A stretch of 64,000 bases of DNA. Source: Roseicella aerolata (GTDB lineage Bacteria; Pseudomonadota; Alphaproteobacteria; Acetobacterales; Acetobacteraceae). The notes beneath the pieces are model-generated. The model searched no databases. It was not told where the DNA came from and saw only the letters and a program-made list of their open reading frames with translations. The stretch lies in NCBI RefSeq assembly GCF_020523605.1, contig NZ_JAJAQI010000023.1, positions 1 to 64,000 on the forward strand, read 5' to 3'. Of this stretch, positions 35,140-42,921 are shown piece by piece (position 1 is the stretch's first letter; each line of letters starts with the position of its first letter). The translations under genes and the position numbers were made by a program.

Positions 35140-36375
35140 TCAGCCTTCCCGCACCACCCCCGCCGCGCGCAGCCGTGCCAGTTCGGCCTCGCCCAGCACC
35201 GGCTCCAGGATGGCCCGGTTGTGCTCGCCGAGCTTCGGCGCCGGCCGCGCCAGGATGCCCGGCGTGGCGGAGAGCCGCGGCACCATGCCGTGCATCGGCA
35301 GCCACCCCTCCGGCATCTCATCATCCGGCACCTCGATCACCGCCTCGCGCTCCACGACATAGCGGTCCTCGGCCAGCATCCCGGCATCCATGATCGGCCC
35401 GATGGTGACACCCGCCCTGTCGAAATGCGCCAGCGTCTCCTCCAGCGTCATCCCGCGGATGTAATCGGCGATGATGGCATCCAGCTCGTCGCTGTGCCGG
35501 AGCCGGTCGGTGTTGGTGCGGAAGCGGGGATCGGTGATCAGCGCCGATTGCCCGATGCTGCGCAGCAGCTTCTCCGTCATGCCCTGCGTCGAGGCCGAGA
35601 GGCAGACCCACCCCCCATCCTTCGTGCGATAGGCATTGCGCGGCACGGCATTGGTGCTGCGGCTGCCCGTCCGCGGCTTGATCTGGCGCGTGAGCTGCCA
35701 GTTGGCGTGCTGCGGCTCCATCATGACATGGATGGGGTCGAAGAGCGTCTGGTCGATCACCTGCCCCTGCCCGGTCGCCTCGGCATGGCGCAGCGCGATC
35801 ATCGCCGCCGCCGCGCCATAGAGGCCGGCATAGCCATCCGCCATGTACATCGGCGGCAGCACCGGCTCCCGGTCCGCGAAGCCGTTGACGGCGGCGAAAC
35901 CCGAATAGCCCTCCACCAGCGTGCCGAAGCCGGGCTTGTGGCGGTAGGGCCCGTCCTGGCCCCAGCCGCTGACGCGGACGATGACGAGGCGCGGGTTGAT
36001 CGCCAGCAGCAGCTCGGGCGCGAGACCCATCATCTCCAGCACGCCGGGCCGGAAGCTCTCGACGAAGATCGCGGCGCCGTCCACCAGCCGCTTCACCACC
36101 GCAATCGCTTCCAGGTTCCGCAGATCGAGGCAGATCGAGAGCTTGTTGCGGCTCAGCGTCTTCCAGGTGGTGGAGATGCCCCGGGTGCGCCAGGCGCGCA
36201 GCGTGTCGCCCTCCGGCGGCTCCACCTTCACCACCTCGGCGCCGTGATCGGCCAGCACCTTGGTCAGCAGGTTGCCCGCGACCAGGCGCGAGAGGTCCAC
36301 CACGCGCAGGCCCTGCAGGGCGCTGGTGGCGGCGGGGTCGAATTCGCGGCGATGCGGCACGGGTCTCTCGCTCAT
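35140..36375 (-). CDS. CaiB/BaiF-family CoA transferase
   Basis: This 411-residue class III CoA transferase moves CoA between carboxylic acids through an aspartyl-CoA anhydride. Blocks seen include LQGLRVVDLSRLVAGNLLTKVLADHGAEVVKVEPPEGD (21-58), LDLRNLEA, FVESFRPGVLEMMGL, VRVSGWGQDGPY and the catalytic aspartate in YMADGYAGLYGAAAAMIAL (about 182-200). It is cytosolic. Its ATG overlaps the stop of the preceding Bug gene (ATGA). The Bug/CoA-transferase pair suggests that an imported carboxylate is activated as a CoA ester. Confidence 0.92.
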   Translation of the reverse strand: MSERPVPHRREFDPAATSALQGLRVVDLSRLVAGNLLTKVLADHGAEVVKVEPPEGDTLRAWRTRGISTTWKTLSRNKLSICLDLRNLEAIAVVKRLVDGAAIFVESFRPGVLEMMGLAPELLLAINPRLVIVRVSGWGQDGPYRHKPGFGTLVEGYSGFAAVNGFADREPVLPPMYMADGYAGLYGAAAAMIALRHAEATGQGQVIDQTLFDPIHVMMEPQHANWQLTRQIKPRTGSRSTNAVPRNAYRTKDGGWVCLSASTQGMTEKLLRSIGQSALITDPRFRTNTDRLRHSDELDAIIADYIRGMTLEETLAHFDRAGVTIGPIMDAGMLAEDRYVVEREAVIEVPDDEMPEGWLPMHGMVPRLSATPGILARPAPKLGEHNRAILEPVLGEAELARLRAAGVVREG

Positions 36376-37349
36376 TCTGCGCGGATATTGGCGGCCTGCG
36401 CGACCTGACGCCAGCGGGCGAGGTCGGCGCGCAGCAGGCTGGCGAATTCCTCCGGCCCGACCGGCGAGGGCGTGTCTCCCTCGCCGTCATAGACGCGACG
36501 CAGCGTGGGATCGCCCAGCGCCTCGTTGGCAGCGGCATGGATGGCGCGCCGGATCTCCGGCGGCACGCCCTTCGGCGCCAGCAGCCCCCACCAGATCGCC
36601 ACCTCGTAATCCACCCCCTGCTCCTTCACGGTTCGCACCGGCGGCACCTCCGGCGGCAGGCCGCCGCCCCTGTCGCCCTCCATGGGCGCGGTTGCGGCGA
36701 TGACGCGCACCCGCTGCTCCCGGATCGCCGCATTGGCGCTGGCGACCGTCGTGATCAGGAGCTGGATGTTGCCCGCGACTAGGTCGGTCACCGCCGGCGC
36801 CGTGCCGCGGTAGGGCACGTGGCTCATGCGGATGCCGGCGGCCTGGCAGAAATACTCGGTGATGAAGTGGTTGATCCCGCCGGCGCCCAAACTGCCGTAG
36901 TCGATCGAGCCCGGCTTCTCCTTCGCCAGCCGGACCAGCGAGCCGACGTCCCGCGCCGGGTGGCTCGGGTTCAGCAGGATGAAGAAGGGCGCCCGGGCCA
37001 GCACGGCGATGGCGTCGAAGCTCCCCTCCGCATCCCAGGGCGTCTTCTGGATGACCGCCGAGGTGGCGAAGGAGGAGGAGGTGACCATCAGCGTAGTGCC
37101 ATCGGCCGGCGCCTGGGCGACCTGCGCCGCGCCGATGGCGCCGCCCGCGCCGCCGCGATTCTCGATGACGAAGGGCTGGCCGAGCCGGGCCTGCAGCCGC
37201 TCCGCCAGCGGCCGCGCCACCACGTCATTCGACCCGCCCGGCGGGAAGGGCACGACGACGCGCACCGGCCGGTTCGGCCAGGCGCCCTGGGCGCGGGCGA
37301 TGGCAGGGGCCGCGAGCGTGGCGGCGAAGAGGGTCCGACGGGCGATCAT
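36372..37349 (-). CDS. Bug-type tripartite tricarboxylate transporter substrate-binding protein
   Basis: This 325-residue exported protein has a short RRTLFAATLAAPAIARAQ signal peptide. Bug motifs are WPNRPVRVVVPFPPGGSNDVVARPL, VIENRGGAGGAIGAAQVAQAPADG, HVPYRGTAPAVTDLVAGNIQLL and the C-terminal APKGVPPEIRRAI. It is translationally coupled to the CaiB-family CoA transferase. TctA/TctB permease genes are missing, as for the other two Bug genes here, so it must use a permease encoded elsewhere or act as a sensor ligand carrier. Confidence 0.88.
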   Translation of the reverse strand: MIARRTLFAATLAAPAIARAQGAWPNRPVRVVVPFPPGGSNDVVARPLAERLQARLGQPFVIENRGGAGGAIGAAQVAQAPADGTTLMVTSSSFATSAVIQKTPWDAEGSFDAIAVLARAPFFILLNPSHPARDVGSLVRLAKEKPGSIDYGSLGAGGINHFITEYFCQAAGIRMSHVPYRGTAPAVTDLVAGNIQLLITTVASANAAIREQRVRVIAATAPMEGDRGGGLPPEVPPVRTVKEQGVDYEVAIWWGLLAPKGVPPEIRRAIHAAANEALGDPTLRRVYDGEGDTPSPVGPEEFASLLRADLARWRQVAQAANIRAE

Positions 37350-37507
37350 GCGGCCGCCTTTCCCGCCGTGGCGGGGCGGTGCGGCACCCCACCTCCGGGT
37401 GACCGGCCCGGCGTGGCGCCCGGCGCCGCGCCGGTCGGTTCGATCGAGAGCATGGACTGTTCCTCCGTTGCCTCGATCCTGGCACCGCCCGGCGCGCCGT
37501 CAACGCC

Positions 37508-38359
37508 CTAGCCCGGCCGCAGCGTCGCCCCCAGCTTCCCCGTCCCCGCCGCGCCGGCATAGAGGATGGCCAGTTGCCGATCGAGCACGGCGGCATGCCG
37601 GGCGACGGCATCCGGGTGCATCTCCGCTTCCGGCGGGACCTCATGCTCGAAATGGTGATGCCGGTCATTGCCGCGCACCAGCAGGGCGCTGCCGCGCGCG
37701 CCATCCTTCTGGCTGAGATGCGTCGGGATGTAGCGGATGGCGAAGCCGATCCGCGGCCAGTTCGCCCGGTTCGGCTCGGAGCCATGCACGATCAGCACGT
37801 GGTGCAGGCTCATCTCGCCCGGCTGCAGCGTGATGTCGACCGCCTCTCGCTCATCCACCTCCACCGCCACCTCCTGCCCGCGCGAGAGCAGGTTGTCCTG
37901 GGCGAAGGTATCGGTATGCGGCACCGGGCTGAGATGCGTGCCCGGCACCACGCGCATGCAGCCGCTCTGCGGCAGGCTCGGGGTGAAGGCGATCCAGGCG
38001 GTGACGACATCCGGGCTGGACAGGCCCCAATAGGTGCCGTCCTGGTGCCAGGAGACATAGGCAGGATCGCCCGCATCCTTCATGAAGAACTGGCTGGCCC
38101 AGCAGAGGATATCCGGCCCGATCACGCTCTCCACCGCGTCCAGCACCGCCGGATGGGCGACGACCTCATGCATCCAGGGGAAGAGGAGATGCGGCTTCTG
38201 GTTCATCCGCCCCGCCAGCCTTCCGCCGAGCCGCGCCTCGGTCGCCTTCAGGCGGTCCAGCAGGCCGGCGGCCTCCCCGGGCGCGAAGACACGGACCGGG
38301 AAGTGGTAGCCGCGGCGATGGTACTCCGCCACCGCAGCATCGGGGAGGGAAGCGGCCAT
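37508..38359 (-). CDS. Phytanoyl-CoA dioxygenase (PhyH) family protein
   Basis: This 283-residue Fe(II)/2-oxoglutarate oxygenase has its iron-binding HxD in SWHQDGTYW (H105, D107) and the distal histidine in VHGSEPN (H192). An arginine a dozen residues further (PRIGFAIRY) would bind 2-oxoglutarate. The MRVVPGTHLSPVPH block is also typical. It hydroxylates a small substrate that need not be phytanoyl-CoA. A strong GGAGGAAA ribosome-binding site precedes the ATG. It is upstream of the Bug and CoA-transferase genes (158 bases) on the same strand, so the three may form one catabolic unit. Confidence 0.88.
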   Translation of the reverse strand: MAASLPDAAVAEYHRRGYHFPVRVFAPGEAAGLLDRLKATEARLGGRLAGRMNQKPHLLFPWMHEVVAHPAVLDAVESVIGPDILCWASQFFMKDAGDPAYVSWHQDGTYWGLSSPDVVTAWIAFTPSLPQSGCMRVVPGTHLSPVPHTDTFAQDNLLSRGQEVAVEVDEREAVDITLQPGEMSLHHVLIVHGSEPNRANWPRIGFAIRYIPTHLSQKDGARGSALLVRGNDRHHHFEHEVPPEAEMHPDAVARHAAVLDRQLAILYAGAAGTGKLGATLRPG

Positions 38360-38455
38360 GGGTTTCCTCCGTGCCCTCAAAGCGGGACGGCGGAGGCGAG
38401 CATGGTGCCCCGGCGGCTGTCAATCGCGGCGCTTGTCGCTGCCCCCCGGCCCCGC

Positions 38456-38561
38456 CTGCTGCGGATTGCATTCGGAGATGCACACCACTCCGCTGTAGTT
38501 CATCAACTGCAGAGCAGATTCACGCTCCCGGGCGCTCACGCCCGTCCGCGATCTGCTCTAG
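38456..38561 (+). repeat. 106-bp CTACAG-CTAG element, copy D
   Basis: The right half matches copies A and C almost perfectly (TTCACGCTCCCGGGCG through CCGCGATCTGCTCTAG). The left hairpin has decayed, although GCGGATTGCATTC is kept and ACTCCGCTGTAG stands in for its partner. It lies between the divergent PhyH and CinA genes. Confidence 0.78.
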
Positions 38562-38588
38562 CGTTCCGGCGAAGCGGAGGAACGCCCC

Positions 38589-39077
38589 ATGGAAACCCTG
38601 CTGCCCATCGCCGCCCGCGCCGGCACCCTGCTGAAGGCGCGTGGCGAGACCATCGCCGTCGCCGAGAGTTCGGCCGGCGGGCTCGTCTCGGCGGCGCTGC
38701 TCGCGGTGCCCGGTGCCTCGGCCTATTTCCTCGGCGGCACCGTGGTCTATACCCGCGCGGCAAGGGAGGCGCTGCTGGCCATCCCGGCGGAGAAGCTGGA
38801 CGGCATCCGCCCGGCGAGCGAGCCCTATGCGGCGCTGCTGGCCGAGAGCGTGCGGGCGAAGCTCGGCACCACCTGGGGCCTGGGCGAGACCGGCGCGACC
38901 GGCCCGACCGGCAACCGCTACGGCGACCCGGCCGGCCATGCCTGCATCGCGGTGGCCGGCCCGGTCGGGCGGACGCTGATGATCCGCACCGGGAGCGACG
39001 ACCGGATCGGCAACATGCGGACGTTCGGGGCGAGGCTGCTGACCTTGCTGGTGGAGTGCCTGGAAGCCGGCAGGTAG
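38589..39077 (+). CDS. CinA C-terminal domain protein (nicotinamide-nucleotide amidohydrolase)
   Basis: This 162-residue cytosolic protein corresponds to the stand-alone CinA C-terminal/PncC domain, which deamidates nicotinamide mononucleotide in pyridine-nucleotide salvage. Signatures are IAVAESSAGGLVSAALLAVPGASAYFLGGTVVYT (22-55) and GLGETGATGPTGNRYGDPAGHACIAVAGP (about 97-125). Length is normal for the solo domain. The ATG follows GCGGAGGAACG. It lies alone, 27 bases after repeat copy D. Confidence 0.9.
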   Translation: METLLPIAARAGTLLKARGETIAVAESSAGGLVSAALLAVPGASAYFLGGTVVYTRAAREALLAIPAEKLDGIRPASEPYAALLAESVRAKLGTTWGLGETGATGPTGNRYGDPAGHACIAVAGPVGRTLMIRTGSDDRIGNMRTFGARLLTLLVECLEAGR

Positions 39078-39341
39078 CGGGCAAGGTCCTGCCTTCCCCG
39101 GGCCGGGTTGACGCCGACCGCGGGAGATCCTGCGGGGCGGCCCCGCTTCCACCGCTCCCCGGCAGGACGCGAAGGCCCGGTCGCTATCCGGAAGCCGACG
39201 CCGCCCGGGACATCCCGCAAGCCGGACCAAATGCCGGCCCGGCATGGGGTTGATCCCCTTCACGGTCTTCGGGCCACGAAGCCGCACCGGATGCTCCGGC
39301 CCGAAGCCTCCTGCATGGCGGAACCGGGCCCCTGGCCCTGG

Positions 39342-39539
39342 TCAGCCGAGGAAGCCCCAGGTCGCGAAGGCGACGAGGGCGGCCACATAGATGGTCTGCA
39401 GGGTTTCCTTGACCACTACGGCCTTTCCGCCACGTTGCCCGTGCCAAGGGCGGGAAAGGGCAGCGTGCATGGAAAGACTCTGCCGGGCGGGGGCGTCAAA
39501 CCGGTCCGCGATGAACAGCACCCTCTCCCGCTGCGCCAT
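39342..39539 (-). CDS. Small hypothetical protein with C-terminal membrane helix
   Basis: This 65-residue protein (begins MAQRERVLFIADRFDAPARQ) has a basic amphipathic first half and a single hydrophobic helix at the C-terminus (IYVAALVAFATWGFLG), suggesting a tail-anchored inner-membrane peptide. An AGGAGA ribosome-binding site stands at good distance from the ATG. I recognise no family. The flanking 264 and 277 bases hold no other gene. Confidence 0.55.
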   Translation of the reverse strand: MAQRERVLFIADRFDAPARQSLSMHAALSRPWHGQRGGKAVVVKETLQTIYVAALVAFATWGFLG

Positions 39540-39703
39540 GATCGGTCTCCTGTCCGCGCATGGCTGGCTAATGCAGCGGCCGCGACGACCGTGTGACGGA
39601 TGCGAGACCCTTATGTGACGCTCGACGCCGCCTTGGGCGCCTGATCGGCCGCCCCGCCCCGATCATGCCGGACCTGCCGCGGGAGGCGCCACGGGCGCAG
39701 AGC

Positions 39704-39820
39704 CTCCAGCGCGGAGATGCAACCTGCCGCAGGCAAGGGGGCCAGCCCTCTGCTGTCGGTCTCTGGCTGCAGGGCAGAGTCCGCTCCCGGGCCTTCACGC
39801 CCGTCCGCGATCCGTACTAG
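39704..39820 (+). repeat. Copy E of the CTACAG-CTAG element (left half degraded)
   Basis: The right half is well preserved: GGCAGAGTCCGCTCCCGGGC, then CTTCACGCCCGTCCGCGATCCGTACTAG. The left half is only loosely recognisable. The CTAG (39817-39820) supplies the TAG stop of the minus-strand acyl-CoA dehydrogenase. Confidence 0.65.
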
Positions 39821-40983
39821 AAGTATCCCAGGCCCAGGATGCCGTCGGGACCGGGATCCTCGCCCGCCAGCCTGCGGCCGATCAGGTCGCGCAGGGTCTC
39901 GGAGGCGCCGCCGCCGAGCGAGCCGTAGCGCGCCCCGCGGTACAGGCGGGACACCGGGTACTCGTCGGTGAAGCCGAAGCCGCCATGCAGCTGCACCGCC
40001 TCGCTCGTCACGCGGATCGCCATCTCGTTGCAGAACACCTTGGCGGTGGCGGCGAGGAAGGGGTCCGGGAAGGGATCGGCGGTCCAGCAGGCACGGTAGA
40101 GCAGGCCACGCGCCGCCTCGATATCCTTGTACATGTCGGCCAGTTTCCAGCGCACGCCCTGGAAATCGGCGATCGGCCTGCCGAAGACCGGCCGGTCCCG
40201 GACATAGCGCACCGCCTCGTCGAAGGCGCCCTCCGCCAGGCCGAGGCTGATCGCCGGGTTCAGGCAACGCTGGGTGTTGAAGGCGCTCAGCAGCTTCCGG
40301 AAGCCATCCTCGCGGAGGACAAGGTTCTCAAGCGGCAGTTCGACATCCTCGAAGCGCACCTCGTGCAGGTTCTCGCCACCCATGGTGTGGAAGCTGCCGG
40401 TGACGGCGAGGCCCGGCGTGCCGCGCTCGACCAGGACGCAGCCGATGCCCTCCCGCCCCGGCCGGCCATCGATCCGGGTGAAGACGACGAACATGCCAGC
40501 CTCCTCCGCCCGGCTGATCAGCGTCTTCACGCCGTTCACCACCACGCGGTCGCCGCGCAGCACGGCATTGGTGCGGTAATTCGCCACATCGGTGCCCGCA
40601 TGCGGCTCCGTCATGCAGATGGAGAGGATGCACTCCCCGCTGACCACCTGCGGCAGGATGCGGCTGCGGATGCTCTCCGGCGCATAGCGGGCGATGACGC
40701 GGGTCTGCACCCCCGCCTCGCCCAGCACCGCCATGGCGGTGGGGTAGCAGACCTTCGCCAGTTCCTCGAGCACGAGGGCCGTCTCGAAGACCGGCAGGCC
40801 GAGGCCGCCATATTCCTCGGGCACGCTCATCCCGAGCACGCCGAGCGAGGCGAGGTCGCGAATATTCTCCCAGGGGAAGGTGCCGTCCATCCAGCGCAGG
40901 GCGCGCTGGCGGAAGCGGGTCTGCGCCATCTCCCGCACCGGCGTGATCAGCGCGCGCTGCGCCTCGGTGAGCCTGAATTCCAT
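39817..40983 (-). CDS. Acyl-CoA dehydrogenase family protein
   Basis: This 388-residue flavoenzyme has the complete ACAD layout: N-terminal helical domain (1-120, including GVLGMSVPEEYGGLGLP), beta domain with the FAD-contacting CMTEPHAGTDVANYRTNAV (about 123-141), and C-terminal helical domain with RPVFGRPIADFQGVRWKLADM and LHGGFGFTDEYPVSRLYRGAR. It probably dehydrogenates a short or branched acyl-CoA. ATG 40983 begins the usual MEFRLTEAQ start; a TTG seven codons upstream is less likely. Its stop codon is the edge of repeat copy E. The SDR gene upstream is 75 bases away on the same strand. Confidence 0.92.
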   Translation of the reverse strand: MEFRLTEAQRALITPVREMAQTRFRQRALRWMDGTFPWENIRDLASLGVLGMSVPEEYGGLGLPVFETALVLEELAKVCYPTAMAVLGEAGVQTRVIARYAPESIRSRILPQVVSGECILSICMTEPHAGTDVANYRTNAVLRGDRVVVNGVKTLISRAEEAGMFVVFTRIDGRPGREGIGCVLVERGTPGLAVTGSFHTMGGENLHEVRFEDVELPLENLVLREDGFRKLLSAFNTQRCLNPAISLGLAEGAFDEAVRYVRDRPVFGRPIADFQGVRWKLADMYKDIEAARGLLYRACWTADPFPDPFLAATAKVFCNEMAIRVTSEAVQLHGGFGFTDEYPVSRLYRGARYGSLGGGASETLRDLIGRRLAGEDPGPDGILGLGYF

Positions 40984-41058
40984 CGCTGCCGCCCGTTCCG
41001 CCAAATCTGCCCCACCCGCCGGCGCTGGTGGGCATGGGACGGAATGCCCCGCCCTGCC

Positions 41059-41832
41059 CTACCCCCTGAATTGCGCGCCGGCATCCACATCGAGCGTCGA
41101 GCCGGACAGGTAGCCGCCCCGCGGGCTGGCGCAGAACACAGCGAGGTCGGCAATCTCCTCCGGCTTGCCCGCACGGCCCAGCGGCAGGCCGGAGAGCATC
41201 TCCTCCCACCGGCTCTCATCGCCCCATTTCGTCCGGGCGCGGCTTCGGGAGATGGTGATGATCCGCTCCGTCATGGTCGCGCCGGGCGCGATGCCAACGA
41301 CGCGCACATTGTTGTCCGGCGTCTTGCCGCCGAGCGCGGCGGTGAAGGCGATGAGCGAGGCATTGCCGGCCGCGCCGCAGATATAGTCGGCGCGCGGCGC
41401 CCGGCCCGCCATGCCGATGATGTTGACGATGACGCCGTCGCGCTTCGCCTCCATCCCCGGCAAATAGAGCTGCGTCAGGTGGATGTAGCCGAAGACCTTC
41501 AGCGCCCAGGCCTGCTGCCAGCGCTCCAGGGAGATGTCATGCACCGTCCCGCCCGGAATGGCGCCGGCATTGTTCACCAGGATGTCGATTTCGGGGAAGG
41601 CGGCCTGCAGCGCGACGCGCGCCGTCGGGTCCGAGAGGTCGCCGGCCTGCACCGCGATGTTCACCTGGTGGCGCGATCGGATCTCGCCCGCCGCCTTCTC
41701 CAGCGCCGCCTGGTCGCGGGAGGCGAGGATAAGGTCGCAGCCTTCCGCCGCGAAGGCCTGGGCGCAGGCCAGGCCGATGCCCTTCGAGCCGCCGGTGATC
41801 AGCACCCGCTTGCCGCGGATCTCCATATCCAT
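41059..41832 (-). CDS. SDR-family oxidoreductase lacking the catalytic lysine
   Basis: This 257-residue protein has the classical short-chain dehydrogenase scaffold: GGSKGIG cofactor loop (14-20), NNAG (87-90), and VVGIAPGATMTE after the active site. The active-site stretch reads GRAPRADYICGAAGN, so the position of the lysine in YxxxK (Y150 to 154) is alanine, and the usual serine about 13 residues upstream is not in its normal NxSS context. From memory, similar sequences exist as an SDR subgroup, so this is probably not a sequencing error. GGAGACGG precedes the ATG. It probably pairs with the acyl-CoA dehydrogenase downstream. Confidence 0.85.
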   Translation of the reverse strand: MDMEIRGKRVLITGGSKGIGLACAQAFAAEGCDLILASRDQAALEKAAGEIRSRHQVNIAVQAGDLSDPTARVALQAAFPEIDILVNNAGAIPGGTVHDISLERWQQAWALKVFGYIHLTQLYLPGMEAKRDGVIVNIIGMAGRAPRADYICGAAGNASLIAFTAALGGKTPDNNVRVVGIAPGATMTERIITISRSRARTKWGDESRWEEMLSGLPLGRAGKPEEIADLAVFCASPRGGYLSGSTLDVDAGAQFRG

Positions 41833-41923
41833 GTCCGTCTCCCCCGCGGTGGGCGCCGCTTGCGCCGGCCCGGCGCGCATGCGAACCGCTCGGGACCGCC
41901 AGCGCAGGACCATCTGTTTCCGC

Positions 41924-42598
41924 ATGACTATCGCTGCCGCCCCGGGACGCCGCAAGGCCATGGCGCTGGCGCTGGCCGCCCTCGCCGGCTGCGCCGCGCC
42001 GCCGCCGCCCCTGCCCTGCGCCACGGCGCCCGAAGGGCCGCTCGCCTGGGTGGTCGATCATGGCTGGCACACCGATATCGCGCTGCGGACAGCGGATCTC
42101 GCCGGCCCACTGGCCGGCTTCCGCACGCTGTTCCCCGGCGCCGGGACGGTGGTCTTCGGCTTCGGCAAGCGTAGCTTCATGCTGGCCGGCGCCGGCGCGG
42201 TGGAGGAGCTGCTGCTTGGCCCCCTGCCCGGCCCTGGCGTGGTGCAGGTGAAGGGCCTCCGCGTCGCGCCGCCCGAGGCCTATCCGGAGGGCGCCATCGC
42301 CCTTCCCCTGCCGGAGGGCGGCCTCGCGCGCCTCTCGGCCTTCCTGTGGGAAAGCCTGGCGCTGGATGCCGCCGGCCGGCCGGTGCCGGCCCATCCCCGG
42401 CCGCTGCATGACAGCCTGTTCTACGAGTCGTCGCGCGGCTACTCGCTGCTCTACACCTGCAACACCTGGACGGCGGAGGCGCTGCGCAGCGCCGGCCTGC
42501 CGGTCCATGCCGGCGGCGTGGTGCTCACCCGCGCGGTGCTGGGGCAGTTGCCGGCCATTCCGGGCGCCTGCGCCGCACGGCGCGGCGAGGCCGGCTAA
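41924..42598 (+). CDS. DUF2459 family lipoprotein
   Basis: This 224-residue protein has a lipoprotein signal (LALAALAGC, lipidated Cys near 23). The DUF2459 domain follows, with VVDHGWHTDIAL, the FPGAGTVVFGFGKRSFML loop and FYESSRGYSLLYTCNTWTAEALRSAGLPV. The conserved His, Cys and Asn residues suggest a papain-like (NlpC/P60-related) hydrolase, but function is unknown. ATG 41924 is the first codon that leaves a plausible signal peptide. It diverges from the SDR gene over 91 bases. Confidence 0.83.
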   Translation: MTIAAAPGRRKAMALALAALAGCAAPPPPLPCATAPEGPLAWVVDHGWHTDIALRTADLAGPLAGFRTLFPGAGTVVFGFGKRSFMLAGAGAVEELLLGPLPGPGVVQVKGLRVAPPEAYPEGAIALPLPEGGLARLSAFLWESLALDAAGRPVPAHPRPLHDSLFYESSRGYSLLYTCNTWTAEALRSAGLPVHAGGVVLTRAVLGQLPAIPGACAARRGEAG

Positions 42599-42619
42599 CG
42601 CCGGCCCCGCCTGGACGGC

Positions 42620-42751
42620 TTACCTGACCACGGTGGCAGGTGCCCCGGAGGGCGGTGCCACGATGACGTCGCGCGGCTCGCTCGAACGGAAGGTCGGGCT
42701 GCAGGCCTGGAGCAGAAGGGCGAGGCTGGCGACGAGAGCGATCCGGGCCAT
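42620..42751 (-). CDS. Small lipoprotein (43 residues)
   Basis: This very short frame begins MARIALVASLALLLQAC and continues with a 26-residue polar tail. A basic start, hydrophobic core and LLLQAC lipobox form a complete type II signal. AAAGGAAG precedes the ATG. It is shorter than most gene-finder cut-offs. It converges with the DUF2459 lipoprotein. Small entericidin-like lipoproteins have this design, but I cannot name a family. Confidence 0.6.
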   Translation of the reverse strand: MARIALVASLALLLQACSPTFRSSEPRDVIVAPPSGAPATVVR

Positions 42752-42921
42752 GGGCAAGCTTCCTTTCGTGGTGGAAGGCCAGCTTGGGAAGCGCCGCGGC
42801 CGGCGGCAACGCCGCGCCGCCCACTCTCGCGCGCCCTTGATGGTGTGCACCTAACCGTGCCGAGACCCGCACCGGCCCTGGCTTGGTGGGAGGGGGCCGG
42901 GAAGGGCAAGCCCCCCCCGGC

